This document shows positions 26,794-35,178 of a stretch of DNA of 64,000 nt, one piece after another. Below the pieces are notes generated by a model. It saw nothing but the letters and a program-made list of their open reading frames with translations, was not told the origin of the DNA and did not search any database. Location: positions 124,001 to 188,000 of the forward strand of contig NZ_CAKMTD010000002.1 in the NCBI RefSeq assembly GCF_928391935.1, in the 5' to 3' direction. Position numbers and translations under genes: made by a program. How positions within the stretch are numbered: the first letter of the stretch is position 1; each line of letters begins with the position of its first letter. This DNA comes from Rothia nasimurium (GTDB lineage: Bacteria > Actinomycetota > Actinomycetes > Actinomycetales > Micrococcaceae).

Positions 26794-27873
26794 TTAGGCG
26801 TTGTGGGCTTTTGCGCGGGTGGGCAGAGTGGCCAGGTCGGCTGCGTCGTGGGCGGCCGGGATGTGGTCAACGTGGAGGCGCTTGCGGAAGACCCAGTAGG
26901 TCCAGCCCTGGTAGACCAGCAGGATCGGGACGCCGAAGAGGGCGACCCAGCTCATGACCTTGAGCGTGTACTCGGAGCTTGAGGTGTTGCTGATGGTCAG
27001 GTTGTAGGCTTCGTCGAGGGTTGAGGGCAGCACGTTGGGGTAGAGGGCCAGGAAGATGGCCAGCACGCCGAAAGCAATGAAGACTGCGTACCCGGCAAAA
27101 GCCTTACCCTCGCTGCGCTGACGGGCAAAGACCCAGGCAACAGCCAGGGCGATAACGGCCAGGACGGTCAGGGCGTAGGAGATACCGTTACCGGTGGTGA
27201 TCTGCATGTAGAGCACCCAGATGACGGCAGGGAGCACCAACAAGGGGGTGAACTTAACCAGGGCATCTGAGGCGCGGTGGCGGACGTCGCCGTCGGTCTT
27301 GAGGGCAACGAAGGTCAGGCCCATGAGCAGGGCCAGGCCCACCATGGACAGGCCGCCCATGAAGACGGCGGGGGTCAGCCAGGCAAAGGCACCACCGACG
27401 CGGTCACCGTTAGCGTTGATGGGCAGGCCGGTGGAGGTCAGAGCCAACAGGGCACCGACGAGGAAGGCGATCAGGAAGGAGCCCAGGGAGATAGCCAGAG
27501 TCCAGCCAGCGATCCAGCGTTCGGAGTCTTTCTTCCCGCGGTACTCGATAGCAACCGCGCGGAAGATGAGGGCCAGCAGGGCCAGGGTCAGCGGGATGTA
27601 GAGGGCTGAGAAGAGGGAGGCGTACCAGAGGGGGAAGGCTGCGAACGTAGCAGCACCGCCGGTCACAACCCATACCTCATTGCCGTCCCAGACCGGGCCG
27701 ATGGTGTTGAGTAGGAGGCGGCGTTCTTTCTCGTTCTTGGCGAAGAAGCGGCTCATGAGCATGCCTACGCCGAGGTCGAAGCCGTCCAGAATGATGTAGC
27801 CAACCCAGAAGAAGCCGATGACGGCGAACCAGAGGGTGGGCAGAAGGGGCTGATCTGCGAAAAGGTCAAACAC
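26794..27873 (-). CDS. cydB: Cytochrome bd ubiquinol/menaquinol oxidase subunit II
   Basis: 359 residues with about nine hydrophobic segments. The N-terminus LWFAVIGFFWVGYIILDGFDLGVGML and GPVWDGNEVWVVTGGAATFAAFP are CydB signatures. Subunit II supports the heme-bearing subunit I in this oxygen-scavenging terminal oxidase of the cytoplasmic membrane. The GTG start at 27873 (AAGGGA upstream) lies 15 bp after the cydA stop, so the two genes form an operon. Confidence 0.96.
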   Translation of the reverse strand: MFDLFADQPLLPTLWFAVIGFFWVGYIILDGFDLGVGMLMSRFFAKNEKERRLLLNTIGPVWDGNEVWVVTGGAATFAAFPLWYASLFSALYIPLTLALLALIFRAVAIEYRGKKDSERWIAGWTLAISLGSFLIAFLVGALLALTSTGLPINANGDRVGGAFAWLTPAVFMGGLSMVGLALLMGLTFVALKTDGDVRHRASDALVKFTPLLVLPAVIWVLYMQITTGNGISYALTVLAVIALAVAWVFARQRSEGKAFAGYAVFIAFGVLAIFLALYPNVLPSTLDEAYNLTISNTSSSEYTLKVMSWVALFGVPILLVYQGWTYWVFRKRLHVDHIPAAHDAADLATLPTRAKAHNA

Positions 27874-27888
27874 GGTTCAATCCCTTCT

Positions 27889-29460
27889 TTAGTAGGCGAA
27901 CGCGAGGACGTCGCGGTCGTTGTCGGAGTTGTCTGAGTGGGGGTCTTCAACCAGTTCGGGCATGGCTGCTGCTACACCGGCCTTGACGTACTTGGCCAGC
28001 AGGTAGACCTCAACGATCATGAGCACGCCGTAGACCAGTCCCAGGGATACGAGGGAGAAGAGAATCTCGTAGCCGGAGACGCCGGGTGAGACGGCGGCGG
28101 CGGTGAACATCATGATGGCGGGGTTGCCGTCGGGGTTGGGGGCTACGACGAAGGGCTGGCGGCCCATTTCGGTGAAGATCCAGCCGGTGGCGTTGGCGCC
28201 GAAGGGGGCCAGGATGCCGAGAATCGCCAGGTTGGAGATCCACTTGGCTTCGGGGACGGTCCCCTCCCCCTTCTTGCGGGTTACCCACAGGACGTAGAGG
28301 AAGGAGAGGGCGCTGATGCCGCCGAAGGTGATCATGCCGCGGAAGCCGTAGTAGGTGACTTCCATGAGGGGCAGGTAGTTGACTTCGGTACCGGCGCGTT
28401 CCCCGTAGAGCTCAGGGTTATTCGGGATGGTGCTGCCGTAGGTTTCTTCGTACTGGGGCAGCAGGGTGGTGATGCCGGGGACGTCGGTGGTGAAGTTGTT
28501 GTAGGCCAGGAAGGAGAGCAGGCCGGGAATTTCAATCACTGCCTGAACCTCGTCACAGTTCTGGGCGCCAGGTGATGAGAGAGAAAGGACAGAGAAGCCG
28601 GTGCCGTCGTGGCAGGCTGCTTCTGCGGCGGCCATCTTCATGGGCTGCTGCTCGATCATGAGCTGGGCCTGGTGGTGGCCGGTGAAGGCGGTGCCGACGA
28701 AAGCCAGCAGGCCGACGATAGCGCCAATGCGGAGGGACTTGAACCAGACGGTGAAGTCGGTCTTGTCGCGGGCACCTTCGGTGGTTTCGCCGACGATGAC
28801 CTTGCCGTTGTCGCCGATGGTGTCGATTCCGTCGCGGCGGCGCTTCCAGAGCTTGTACCAGGCGATACCGACGAGGAAGCCACCGGCAACCTGCAGGGCA
28901 CCGAAGATGGCGTGGGGGTAGGCGACCAGGGCGGTGTTGTTGGTGAGGACGGCGAGGACGTCGGTCATGACGGGGCGGCCGTCGATCATTTCAACGCCGA
29001 CGGGGTGCTGCATCCAGGAGTTGGCGACGATGATGAAGTAGGCAGAGAGCCAGGAAGCGGCAACTGCGAGGAAGAGGCAGGCTGCGTGGACCTTGGGCTT
29101 GAGTTTGTCCCAGCCGAAGATGAAGAGGCCGAGGAAGGTTGATTCGACGAAGAAGGCGAGCAGGCCTTCCATGGCCAGGGGGGCGCCGAAGACGTCGCCG
29201 ACGAAGCGGGAGTATTCGCTCCAGGCCATGCCGAACTGGAATTCCTGGACGAGGCCGGTGGCCACGCCCATGATGAAGTTGATGAGGTAGAGCTTGCCCC
29301 AGAACTTGGTGAGGCGCTTGTATTCGTGTTTGTTGGTGCGGACGTAGGCGATGTAGAAGCCGGTCACGACGGCGCCGAGGCCGAGGGTGAGGGGCACCAT
29401 CATGAAGTGGTAGACGGTGGTGATGCCGAATTGCCACCGTGCTAGTTCGAGAGGATCCAT
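27889..29460 (-). CDS. cydA: Cytochrome bd oxidase subunit I
   Basis: 523 residues. The ligand His of heme b595 lies in TVYHFMMVPLTLG near residue 18. GLVQEFQFGMAWSEYSRFVGDVFGAPLA, FFVESTFLGLFIFGWDKL and HPVGVEM are CydA motifs, and GRQPFVV lies in the C-terminal half. The Q-loop region (about 240-330) is short. It oxidises menaquinol and reduces O2 to water. The ATG at 29460 is first in the cydAB operon. The promoter region has direct repeats of TTTGACCT. Confidence 0.96.
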   Translation of the reverse strand: MDPLELARWQFGITTVYHFMMVPLTLGLGAVVTGFYIAYVRTNKHEYKRLTKFWGKLYLINFIMGVATGLVQEFQFGMAWSEYSRFVGDVFGAPLAMEGLLAFFVESTFLGLFIFGWDKLKPKVHAACLFLAVAASWLSAYFIIVANSWMQHPVGVEMIDGRPVMTDVLAVLTNNTALVAYPHAIFGALQVAGGFLVGIAWYKLWKRRRDGIDTIGDNGKVIVGETTEGARDKTDFTVWFKSLRIGAIVGLLAFVGTAFTGHHQAQLMIEQQPMKMAAAEAACHDGTGFSVLSLSSPGAQNCDEVQAVIEIPGLLSFLAYNNFTTDVPGITTLLPQYEETYGSTIPNNPELYGERAGTEVNYLPLMEVTYYGFRGMITFGGISALSFLYVLWVTRKKGEGTVPEAKWISNLAILGILAPFGANATGWIFTEMGRQPFVVAPNPDGNPAIMMFTAAAVSPGVSGYEILFSLVSLGLVYGVLMIVEVYLLAKYVKAGVAAAMPELVEDPHSDNSDNDRDVLAFAY

Positions 29461-29586
29461 TGCTGTCCTTGGGATCGTGTGAGTGTTTTCCGTAGCGCGT
29501 TGGGTGCTGAGAGCAGGTGTGTGGTTCCACGCGCGGGTGTTCCGTACCAGGATAGCGCCGGATAATGGGAGGCTTCTTAGGGTGCC

Positions 29587-29631
29587 TTTGACCTAATAGG
29601 GGGCTGATTTGACCTTTATCTTTGGGTCATT
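29587..29631. promoter_or_regulatory. Direct repeats upstream of cydA
   Basis: TTTGACCT occurs at 29587-29594 and 29608-29615, 21 bp apart (two helical turns). A related inverted GGGTCATTT follows near 29624. They lie about 130-165 bp before the cydA ATG. This spacing suits an activator or repressor dimer, but no Rex-type TTGTGA-N6-TCACAA site is seen. Confidence 0.4.
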
Positions 29632-29641
29632 TAAACGCTAA

Positions 29642-29676
29642 GGCCCCACCTGCTGCATGGTGGGGCAGGTGGGGCC
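29642..29676. terminator. Strong hairpin upstream of the cydA promoter region
   Basis: Perfect 11-bp stem GGCCCCACCTG/CAGGTGGGGCC. It follows the mdh-tail remnant and the macB-type gene in the minus direction, so it probably ends their transcript, although only a short T stretch follows. Confidence 0.6.
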
Positions 29677-29723
29677 TGGGCCGCCCCGGGTGGGCGGGAG
29701 GCTTTTAGCGACACTGTGTCTTG

Positions 29724-29858
29724 TCAGAGCAGGTTTCTGGGGCCCAGTAGGCCGAGGTCAGCTACGGCTTGCCGCTCGTCTGCCAGTTCGGCGACGGAGA
29801 CGGCGATCCGCTCCTGGGCAAAATCGGCGTGCTCCTGACCGTGAATAATCTCATATCC
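29724..29858 (-). pseudogene. Leftover C-terminal fragment of a second malate dehydrogenase gene
   Basis: The minus strand encodes GYEIIHGQEHADFAQERI, continuing to ERQAVADLGLLGPRNLL and a TGA. It aligns without gaps to the end of intact Mdh (34036-35052), with 25 of 39 residues identical, including SQ/AQERI, ELA-ERQAV and LGLLG. The frame stays open some 15 codons further up, without convincing Mdh similarity, and meets a stop near the macB stop codon. There is no start or Rossmann domain. The level of divergence argues against a recent duplication. Confidence 0.8.
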
Positions 29859-29922
29859 AATGGGTGGACTAACCCTATCTGGCAAGCGAATACTACCCAG
29901 GGAAATGAGGGCAGATACCTAT

Positions 29923-31851
29923 CTAGGCCCTCATCGCTTCTGCGGGTTGTGCCTGGGCTGCTAAGTAAGCGGGGTAGGCGGCGGAGAGCATACCGGTGAG
30001 GGCGCCGATGGCGAGGCCGATCCAGATCCAGCCGGTAGACATGACAGGGGTCCAGCCCAGGTTGAGGCTGGTAATAACTATGCCGAGGGTGCCGAGGCTG
30101 GCTCCTGCAATTCCGCCCGCTAGACCGACGAAGGTTCCTTCGAGCAGGAAGATTCTGAGGATTGAGGCTTTGCTTGCTCCGATGGCGCGGCGCAGGGCTA
30201 TTTCGGTGCGTCTGGATTGCACTGAAGTGTAGAGGGTGGTGGCGCTGGTGAGGCTGGCGAGGAAGATGAGGAGCCAGGAGATTCCGGTGACGAGGGTGGC
30301 GAGGTTGGAGGATACGCCGCGTTGGATATTGCGCAGGTCGGCTACGGTGCTGACGCTGACGGTTTCGGGGGCTACGGGGTTGATGATGAGAGGCAGGGCT
30401 TCGGCGAAGGGAGCCGGGTAGCCCGGTTCTGTGCGTATGAAGAGCTCGCTTTCTACCACTTGGCTTGCCTGTTCAGGAGTCAAGCCGTAGCTGTAGTTGG
30501 TGTAGATGTTGGAGCTAGCGGTTACGTCCCTGGGGCTGTCATCCACCAATCCCAGCACGGTCACAGGTTTACCCGCTAACCAGATGATTCCGTTGCCGCT
30601 GTTGGGGTTGCCTATGCCGAGTTCTTCGGCGGCTTTTGTTCCGACGAAGGCTACGGGGTGGTTTCCGTCGAGTTGCCAGAGGGCGTGGGGGTGGCTGACG
30701 GTTGCGTCGAGGTAGGTGAAGTGCTGTGAGTCTACGGCGTAGGCGGTGCCGCTGAATCCGCTGGGAAGGTTGGGGAGGGCGCTGGGCGCGAGGTCACGGG
30801 TTGAGAGGTAGCGGGAAGCTGTGACGGTTTTCGCACCGGGGTAGCTGGCGATTTCTTGGGTGAGGGTGTTGATGTTTTTGCCGTCGTAGGCGGTAGTGGC
30901 GTCGGACGGTGTGATAGTGGCTTTGACGTCGTCGAGGGCTGCGGTGGCAAGGGTTTGGGAGACTTGTTGGGAGGCGGTGGCGGAGAGTCCTTGGGCGGCT
31001 ATGAGTCCGCCGACTCCGAGCATGAAGGCGAAGATGAGGGTGAGGGCTTTGATGGGGGTGATGGAGATGTAGTTGAGGGCATCGAGGGCGTCGTCTACCC
31101 AGGGGCGGGTGTTGCCTTCTGCTGTGGTGTTGCGGGTTGGTGTTCTGGGTGCGGTGGTGCCGGGTCTGGGGTGGGTGGCCCCGGTGTCTTTGATGATTTT
31201 TCCGTCGTGGAGGGTGATTTGGCGAGGTACCTGGCTGGCGAGGGTGGGGTCGTGGGTGATGAGTATGACGGTGGTGCCGGTGGCGTTGATGTCTTTGAGG
31301 TGGTTGAAGACTAACTGGGCATTTTTGGAGTCTAGGTTGCCGGTGGGTTCGTCGGCGAGGAGGACGCTGGGTTGGGTTGCCATGGCGCGGGCGATGGCGA
31401 GGCGTTGGCGTTCGCCGCCGGAGAGTTCGTTGCCTTTGGCGTTGGTACGGTGGTTGAGCCCTGTTTTGTTGATCCAGGTGGCGGCTCCCGTGGCGCGGTC
31501 GGAGAGAGGCCGGTTTTGGGTGCGGAGCCCGAGCATGGCATTTTTGGTGACGGTTTCGTAGCCGAGCACGTGGGAGGCTTGGAAGATGAAACCGAAGTAG
31601 TGGGAGCGGAGGATGTCGCGTTCGCGGGCGCTGACGTCCTTGAGGTTTTCGCCGTCGATGGTGTAGGTGCCGCTGTCTGCGCTGGTGAGTAGGCCGAGGA
31701 CGTTGAGGAGGGTGGATTTACCGGAGCCGGAGAGCCCGGTGATGGCAATGAACTCTCCGGCGTGTATGTCGAGGTCTATGGAGGACAGCGCGGGAATGTC
31801 TTGATTCTTGTATTCCTTGGTGATTCCTCGGAGTGTGATGAGTGGTTGCAC
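29923..31851 (-). CDS. MacB-type ABC transporter, ATPase and permease fused
   Basis: 642 residues. N-terminal ATPase: Walker A GLSGSGKST near 40, signature LSGGERQRLAIARAMA near 145, Walker B VLLADEPTGNLD near 168. A Thr/Pro-rich linker (about 225-250) and the first membrane helix (about 265-290) follow. A large extracytoplasmic domain (about 290-530) and three helices (about 535-560, 585-615, 615-635) complete the MacB/FtsX fold. Such proteins act mechanically on peptides or envelope substrates and do not form a channel. It is the last gene of the accessory operon, 10 bp after the adaptor gene. Confidence 0.88.
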   Translation of the reverse strand: MQPLITLRGITKEYKNQDIPALSSIDLDIHAGEFIAITGLSGSGKSTLLNVLGLLTSADSGTYTIDGENLKDVSARERDILRSHYFGFIFQASHVLGYETVTKNAMLGLRTQNRPLSDRATGAATWINKTGLNHRTNAKGNELSGGERQRLAIARAMATQPSVLLADEPTGNLDSKNAQLVFNHLKDINATGTTVILITHDPTLASQVPRQITLHDGKIIKDTGATHPRPGTTAPRTPTRNTTAEGNTRPWVDDALDALNYISITPIKALTLIFAFMLGVGGLIAAQGLSATASQQVSQTLATAALDDVKATITPSDATTAYDGKNINTLTQEIASYPGAKTVTASRYLSTRDLAPSALPNLPSGFSGTAYAVDSQHFTYLDATVSHPHALWQLDGNHPVAFVGTKAAEELGIGNPNSGNGIIWLAGKPVTVLGLVDDSPRDVTASSNIYTNYSYGLTPEQASQVVESELFIRTEPGYPAPFAEALPLIINPVAPETVSVSTVADLRNIQRGVSSNLATLVTGISWLLIFLASLTSATTLYTSVQSRRTEIALRRAIGASKASILRIFLLEGTFVGLAGGIAGASLGTLGIVITSLNLGWTPVMSTGWIWIGLAIGALTGMLSAAYPAYLAAQAQPAEAMRA

Positions 31852-31861
31852 GGGGTTACTC

Positions 31862-32932
31862 CTAGGAAACGCGGACGCTGGTGCCTTCGGTGAGGCCTTC
31901 TGTTTCTTCGATTCCGGCCCAGCCTTGTACCTGGGTGAGGACGGTGACGTTGATGCGGGTACCGTCCTCGGTGAGGACGTAGGTGGTGGTTCCTTCTTGG
32001 CGGATAGCGACGGCGGGTACGGCTAGGTATTCTTTGGTGGAGGCGTTGAGGCTGAGGGTGACGATGGTTTTGTTGTCGGGGATTGTTGGCAGGTCTGGGG
32101 GAAGGTTGACGGTGAGGTCGTAGCCGGGTAGGAGGCTGTCGGTGCCTTCTTTGAAGTCACTGAAGCTGTAGTCGGTGGTGCGGGTGATTTCGCCGTTGGG
32201 GCCGGTGACGGTGACTTCGGGCTGTTCGTCGAAGTCAGTTTTTTGGGCGACGCCTATGCGGGCGGTGATGTTGCGGGTGCCACTGTTGGTTTGGAAGAGT
32301 ACGGCGTTTTCTGCGGTGTTGGTGCCGGGTGTGGTGACGGTACTGACCGGGGGTAGGTCTGCGGGGATAGGGAGGAAGGTGCCGGTGTGGAAGCAGATTT
32401 TTTCGCCGCAGGGGCTGGTGTATCCGATGTTGGCGAAGAGTCTTTCTGCGGCTTTTTCTGTGGGTTCGTCGAATTTTCCGGTGATGGTGAGTGGGTAGCC
32501 GAGTTGGTTGAGGATTTCTTGGATTGCTTCGATATCGTAGCCTGCGTCCCCTGGGTGGACGTCGCGGTAGATGGGTTTGTTGGACCCGGTGACTGCGATG
32601 ACGGGGTTGCTGTCTACGGTGGCAACGAGGGTTCCGGGGCGTACGGTGTCGCCGGGTTTGACGGCGACGGTGGTGACGACTCCGGTGCCCTTGTAGGTGA
32701 TGTCTTGGGACGGGGGTACATGGACGCTGCCCTGGTAGGTGGCGGTGGTGCCCAGGGTGCGGCGTTCTGCGGGGGCGTGGACGGCGAGAGTAGTTTGGGC
32801 GGAGGCGAGCGCCTCGTCCTGGCTGCTGGAGCTGTTTTTGCCGATGATGAAGCTGGTAACTGCTACCAGCAGGCAGGCGAGCACGAAGCCGAGGACGAGG
32901 CGGGGGTTAGCCACTCTGCGGGTGGGGTTCAC
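31862..32932 (-). CDS. Membrane-fusion-like adaptor with peptidoglycan-binding domain
   Basis: 356 residues. An N-terminal transmembrane anchor (about 13-31) is followed by a lipoyl/barrel-like segment (GTGVVTTVAVKPGDTVRPGTLVATVDSNPVIAV). A peptidoglycan_binding_1-type repeat (DAGYDIEAIQEILNQLGYPLTITGKFDEPTEKAAERLF, about 128-168) and a C-terminal beta-rich part complete it. This is the HlyD/YknX-like partner of MacB exporters in Gram-positives. Two Cys in SPCGEKICF could form a disulfide. Its ATG overlaps the lipoprotein stop by 4 bp, so the two are translationally coupled. Confidence 0.82.
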   Translation of the reverse strand: MNPTRRVANPRLVLGFVLACLLVAVTSFIIGKNSSSSQDEALASAQTTLAVHAPAERRTLGTTATYQGSVHVPPSQDITYKGTGVVTTVAVKPGDTVRPGTLVATVDSNPVIAVTGSNKPIYRDVHPGDAGYDIEAIQEILNQLGYPLTITGKFDEPTEKAAERLFANIGYTSPCGEKICFHTGTFLPIPADLPPVSTVTTPGTNTAENAVLFQTNSGTRNITARIGVAQKTDFDEQPEVTVTGPNGEITRTTDYSFSDFKEGTDSLLPGYDLTVNLPPDLPTIPDNKTIVTLSLNASTKEYLAVPAVAIRQEGTTTYVLTEDGTRINVTVLTQVQGWAGIEETEGLTEGTSVRVS

Positions 32933-33834
32933 GGGGTGATTCCGTTCTGCAGGAGAACTTGCTTGGCCTGATTAACATATTCTTCCTTGCGCTCGCCCAG
33001 GGTGTTGAAGGCGGCCTGGTTCTTTTCGATGAGGGCCTGTTCGTATTGGGCTTGGGCGTCATAGTAGCGTTCCATAAGCCGCACGTCTTTTTTGCACTGG
33101 ACATCAACCAGGGCCTGCTTGATGTTGGCTTCCTTTTCTTCTGGAATTACGGGGATGGGCTGTTCATAGGTGGTATCCATTGGGATGCCTTGGCCCTCCA
33201 GGCATTGGATCCACTCTTGGACTGCAGAATTTACATCTGTATCTTGAGTCATGAGCGTTTGCACCTGCTGACTCACTTCGCTCAAAATAACCATGTCTCC
33301 GACAGGCCGGGCAGAAACACCTCTCATGATGACGGGTATTTCGTCCCCCTGGGTCTTCTCAAGGCAGTCTGATTGCACCTTATTGCGCTCGGGATTTTCA
33401 TCAGTTTCGCCTTGGTCGAGGTAGACCTTGCCCTGCACCGGGTTTATGTCATATCCATATTTTTCAGCAAAGGGATAGGACCAAACGGCATATGGAATAT
33501 GTGGCCTATATTCAGTTTGGTAGGTGTGACGGCTGGTTTCATACCCAGCATTATTCACGCATTGTTTAAAAGGGAAAAAGTTTGCAGTGATAATCATTGT
33601 AAATTCGTCCTCAGAATGAACATATCGACTGAGGGGAGTTTCTACAATTTGTTTCTGCTCATCAAATATGGCGTGAATATTTTGATAGGCGTTTCTATCT
33701 ACCTCTGGGATATCTAGAGCAGAAGCTAGATCACTAGACTCGGGTTCCTGTGAAGCCTGGTTGCCCATGTTTCCACAAGCAACCAGGCACAAGCAACCGA
33801 TTATCATGAATGAGGTGGTTACTTTCTTAAACAT
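32929..33834 (-). CDS. Lipoprotein of unknown function in the exporter operon
   Basis: 301 residues. The signal peptide ends in lipobox CLVACGN (Cys near 20). The mature part is acidic and charged, has several Cys, and ends in a helical stretch (RYYDAQAQYEQALIEKNQAAFNTLGERKEEYVNQAK). I do not recognise the family. Base composition is clearly AT-richer than the flanking housekeeping genes, a sign of transfer. No good Shine-Dalgarno precedes its ATG, which lies 5 nt after the stop of the small ORF at 33840-33926. Translational coupling to that ORF is therefore likely. Confidence 0.75.
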   Translation of the reverse strand: MFKKVTTSFMIIGCLCLVACGNMGNQASQEPESSDLASALDIPEVDRNAYQNIHAIFDEQKQIVETPLSRYVHSEDEFTMIITANFFPFKQCVNNAGYETSRHTYQTEYRPHIPYAVWSYPFAEKYGYDINPVQGKVYLDQGETDENPERNKVQSDCLEKTQGDEIPVIMRGVSARPVGDMVILSEVSQQVQTLMTQDTDVNSAVQEWIQCLEGQGIPMDTTYEQPIPVIPEEKEANIKQALVDVQCKKDVRLMERYYDAQAQYEQALIEKNQAAFNTLGERKEEYVNQAKQVLLQNGITP

Positions 33835-33839
33835 ATTAT

Positions 33840-33926
33840 CTAGGGTTTCTTATTCACTACAGGAACCAGCAAACATGAACGATTTGCAATCATCGCCCAT
33901 AGAACACTCATCTCCGAAGGCTTCAT
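33840..33926 (-). CDS. 28-codon small ORF, candidate exported peptide or coupling leader
   Basis: It starts MKPSEMSVLWAM and ends LLVPVVNKKP, with one Cys in a hydrophobic core between Lys-bearing ends. The ATG at 33926 has a good Shine-Dalgarno (AAAGGAAAAGG). A promoter lies about 70 bp upstream. Its stop is 5 nt from the lipoprotein start. It is the first gene of the lipoprotein-adaptor-MacB operon. It could be a bacteriocin-like or signalling peptide secreted by the exporter, or simply a translational leader. No family is recognised. Confidence 0.5.
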   Translation of the reverse strand: MKPSEMSVLWAMIANRSCLLVPVVNKKP

Positions 33927-33948
33927 TGCCTTTTCCTTTCTAGGAGTG

Positions 33949-33965
33949 GGGGGTCTTCCCCCCCC
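33949..33965 (-). promoter_or_regulatory. G-run/C-run hairpin in the 5' UTR of the peptide/exporter operon
   Basis: GGGGGG (33949-33954 on the plus strand) can pair with CCCCCCCC (33958-33965) around a short TCTT-type loop. No U-run follows, so simple termination is unlikely. The 8-bp homopolymer run is prone to slippage. Confidence 0.5.
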
Positions 33966-33983
33966 AAGAAATTCAACATGATT

Positions 33984-34024
33984 TGATGCACATCACATTA
34001 GTTCTGATTGGTGCTTAATGTCAA
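33984..34024 (-). promoter_or_regulatory. Promoter and operator-like palindrome of the exporter operon
   Basis: -35 TTGACA (34019-34024), 18-bp spacer, -10 TAATGT (33995-34000) on the minus strand, close to consensus. The palindrome TGATGTGCATCA (33984-33995, arms TGATG/CATCA) overlaps the end of the -10 and the start region, as a repressor site would. The -35 is 12 bp from the mdh stop codon. Confidence 0.7.
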
Positions 34025-34035
34025 GAACTTTTTCC

Positions 34036-35052
34036 CTATCGCTTACCTAACAAGCCTAGGGTTTCCACAGCCTGGCGTTCTTCTGCCAGCTCAGAGACAG
34101 AACGCTCAATCCGCTCTTGAGAGAAAGCCCCATGGGCCAGGCCTTGAACGATTTTATAGCCACCGTCAGCACAGCGCACGGGGAAAGAAGAAATCAGCCC
34201 CTCAGGCACACCGTAGGAGCCGTCCGAGGGAACAGCCATAGAGGTGGTTCGCTCCCCCGTTCCCAGCACCCAATCCCTGACATGGCAGAGGGCGGCATGG
34301 GCTGCCGAAGCGACAGATGACCCACCGCGCACCGCGATAATTTCAGCACCCCGGTTAGCAACGGTCGGAATGAAAGTCTGCTCAAGCCACTCCTGACCCA
34401 AACCCTTCTCCGCCAAAACCTCCCAGGCCGGGCGTCCGCCCACCGTGGCGTGGAAAACATCGGGGTACTGGCTGGCAGAGTGATTACCCCAGATCGCTAG
34501 CCCCTCAATCTCAGAAACCGCAGCCCCGGTTGCGCCAGCCAGCTGGCCGACAGCCCGGTGGTGATCAAGGCGGGTCAGGGCAGTGAAGCGTTCCAGGGGG
34601 ACGTCCGGTGCATGGGAGGCCGCAATCAGGGCGTTGGTGTTAGCCGGGTTGCCCACGACAGCAACCTTCACATCATCAGCAGCATGGTCGTTGATAGCCT
34701 TCCCCTGCACCGAGAAAATACCACCGTTAGCTTCAAGCAGGTCGGCCCGTTCCATACCCTTGGTGCGGGGGCGGGAGCCAATCAGCAGGGCGATATTGGC
34801 CCCCTCGAAGCCGACTGCCGGGTCGTCCGTCATCTCAACAGACTCCAGCAGGGGGAAGGCGCAGTCGGTAAGCTCCAGGGCGGTGCCCTCAGCAGCTTTC
34901 AGGCCAGCGGGAATTTCCAGCAGGCGCAGGCGGACGGGAGTATCCGGCCCCAGCATCTCACCAGCAGCAATACGGAAGAGGGAGGCGTAGCCGATTTGCC
35001 CGGCGGCGCCGGTGACGGTCACAGTAACAGGGTGCTTCTTTGCATGTGTCAT
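34036..35052 (-). CDS. mdh: Malate dehydrogenase
   Basis: 338 residues. The Rossmann motif [21 protein letters not shown] lies at the N-terminus. Other motifs are [15 protein letters not shown] (mobile loop), [23 protein letters not shown] (catalytic Asp), [12 protein letters not shown] (catalytic His) and a C-terminal [18 protein letters not shown]. It oxidises malate to oxaloacetate with NAD in the TCA cycle. LDH-like malate dehydrogenases of this type read RLDHNRA, so His replaces Asn here in LDHHR. I chose ATG 35052; an upstream TTG (35058) is in frame. A diverged second mdh tail lies at 29724-29858. Confidence 0.95.
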   Translation of the reverse strand: MTHAKKHPVTVTVTGAAGQIGYASLFRIAAGEMLGPDTPVRLRLLEIPAGLKAAEGTALELTDCAFPLLESVEMTDDPAVGFEGANIALLIGSRPRTKGMERADLLEANGGIFSVQGKAINDHAADDVKVAVVGNPANTNALIAASHAPDVPLERFTALTRLDHHRAVGQLAGATGAAVSEIEGLAIWGNHSASQYPDVFHATVGGRPAWEVLAEKGLGQEWLEQTFIPTVANRGAEIIAVRGGSSVASAAHAALCHVRDWVLGTGERTTSMAVPSDGSYGVPEGLISSFPVRCADGGYKIVQGLAHGAFSQERIERSVSELAEERQAVETLGLLGKR

Positions 35053-35178
35053 ACACAACAGTTTACTCCTGCACTCGGCCAGCTAGGCGGTAGCCCAACT
35101 GTTCAAAGCCAGATTTTTCCGGCTACAGGGTAACAAAGGTTTCGCTCCCCCACCGTCACCCGACGTCCTCACCTTGGG

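Noticed and set aside
29923..32932. FtsE/FtsX pair relocated from the prfB-smpB position
   Set aside because: ATPase and permease are one chain with a 240-residue exterior domain, and the neighbour is a peptidoglycan-binding adaptor. This is MacB-type, not FtsEX.
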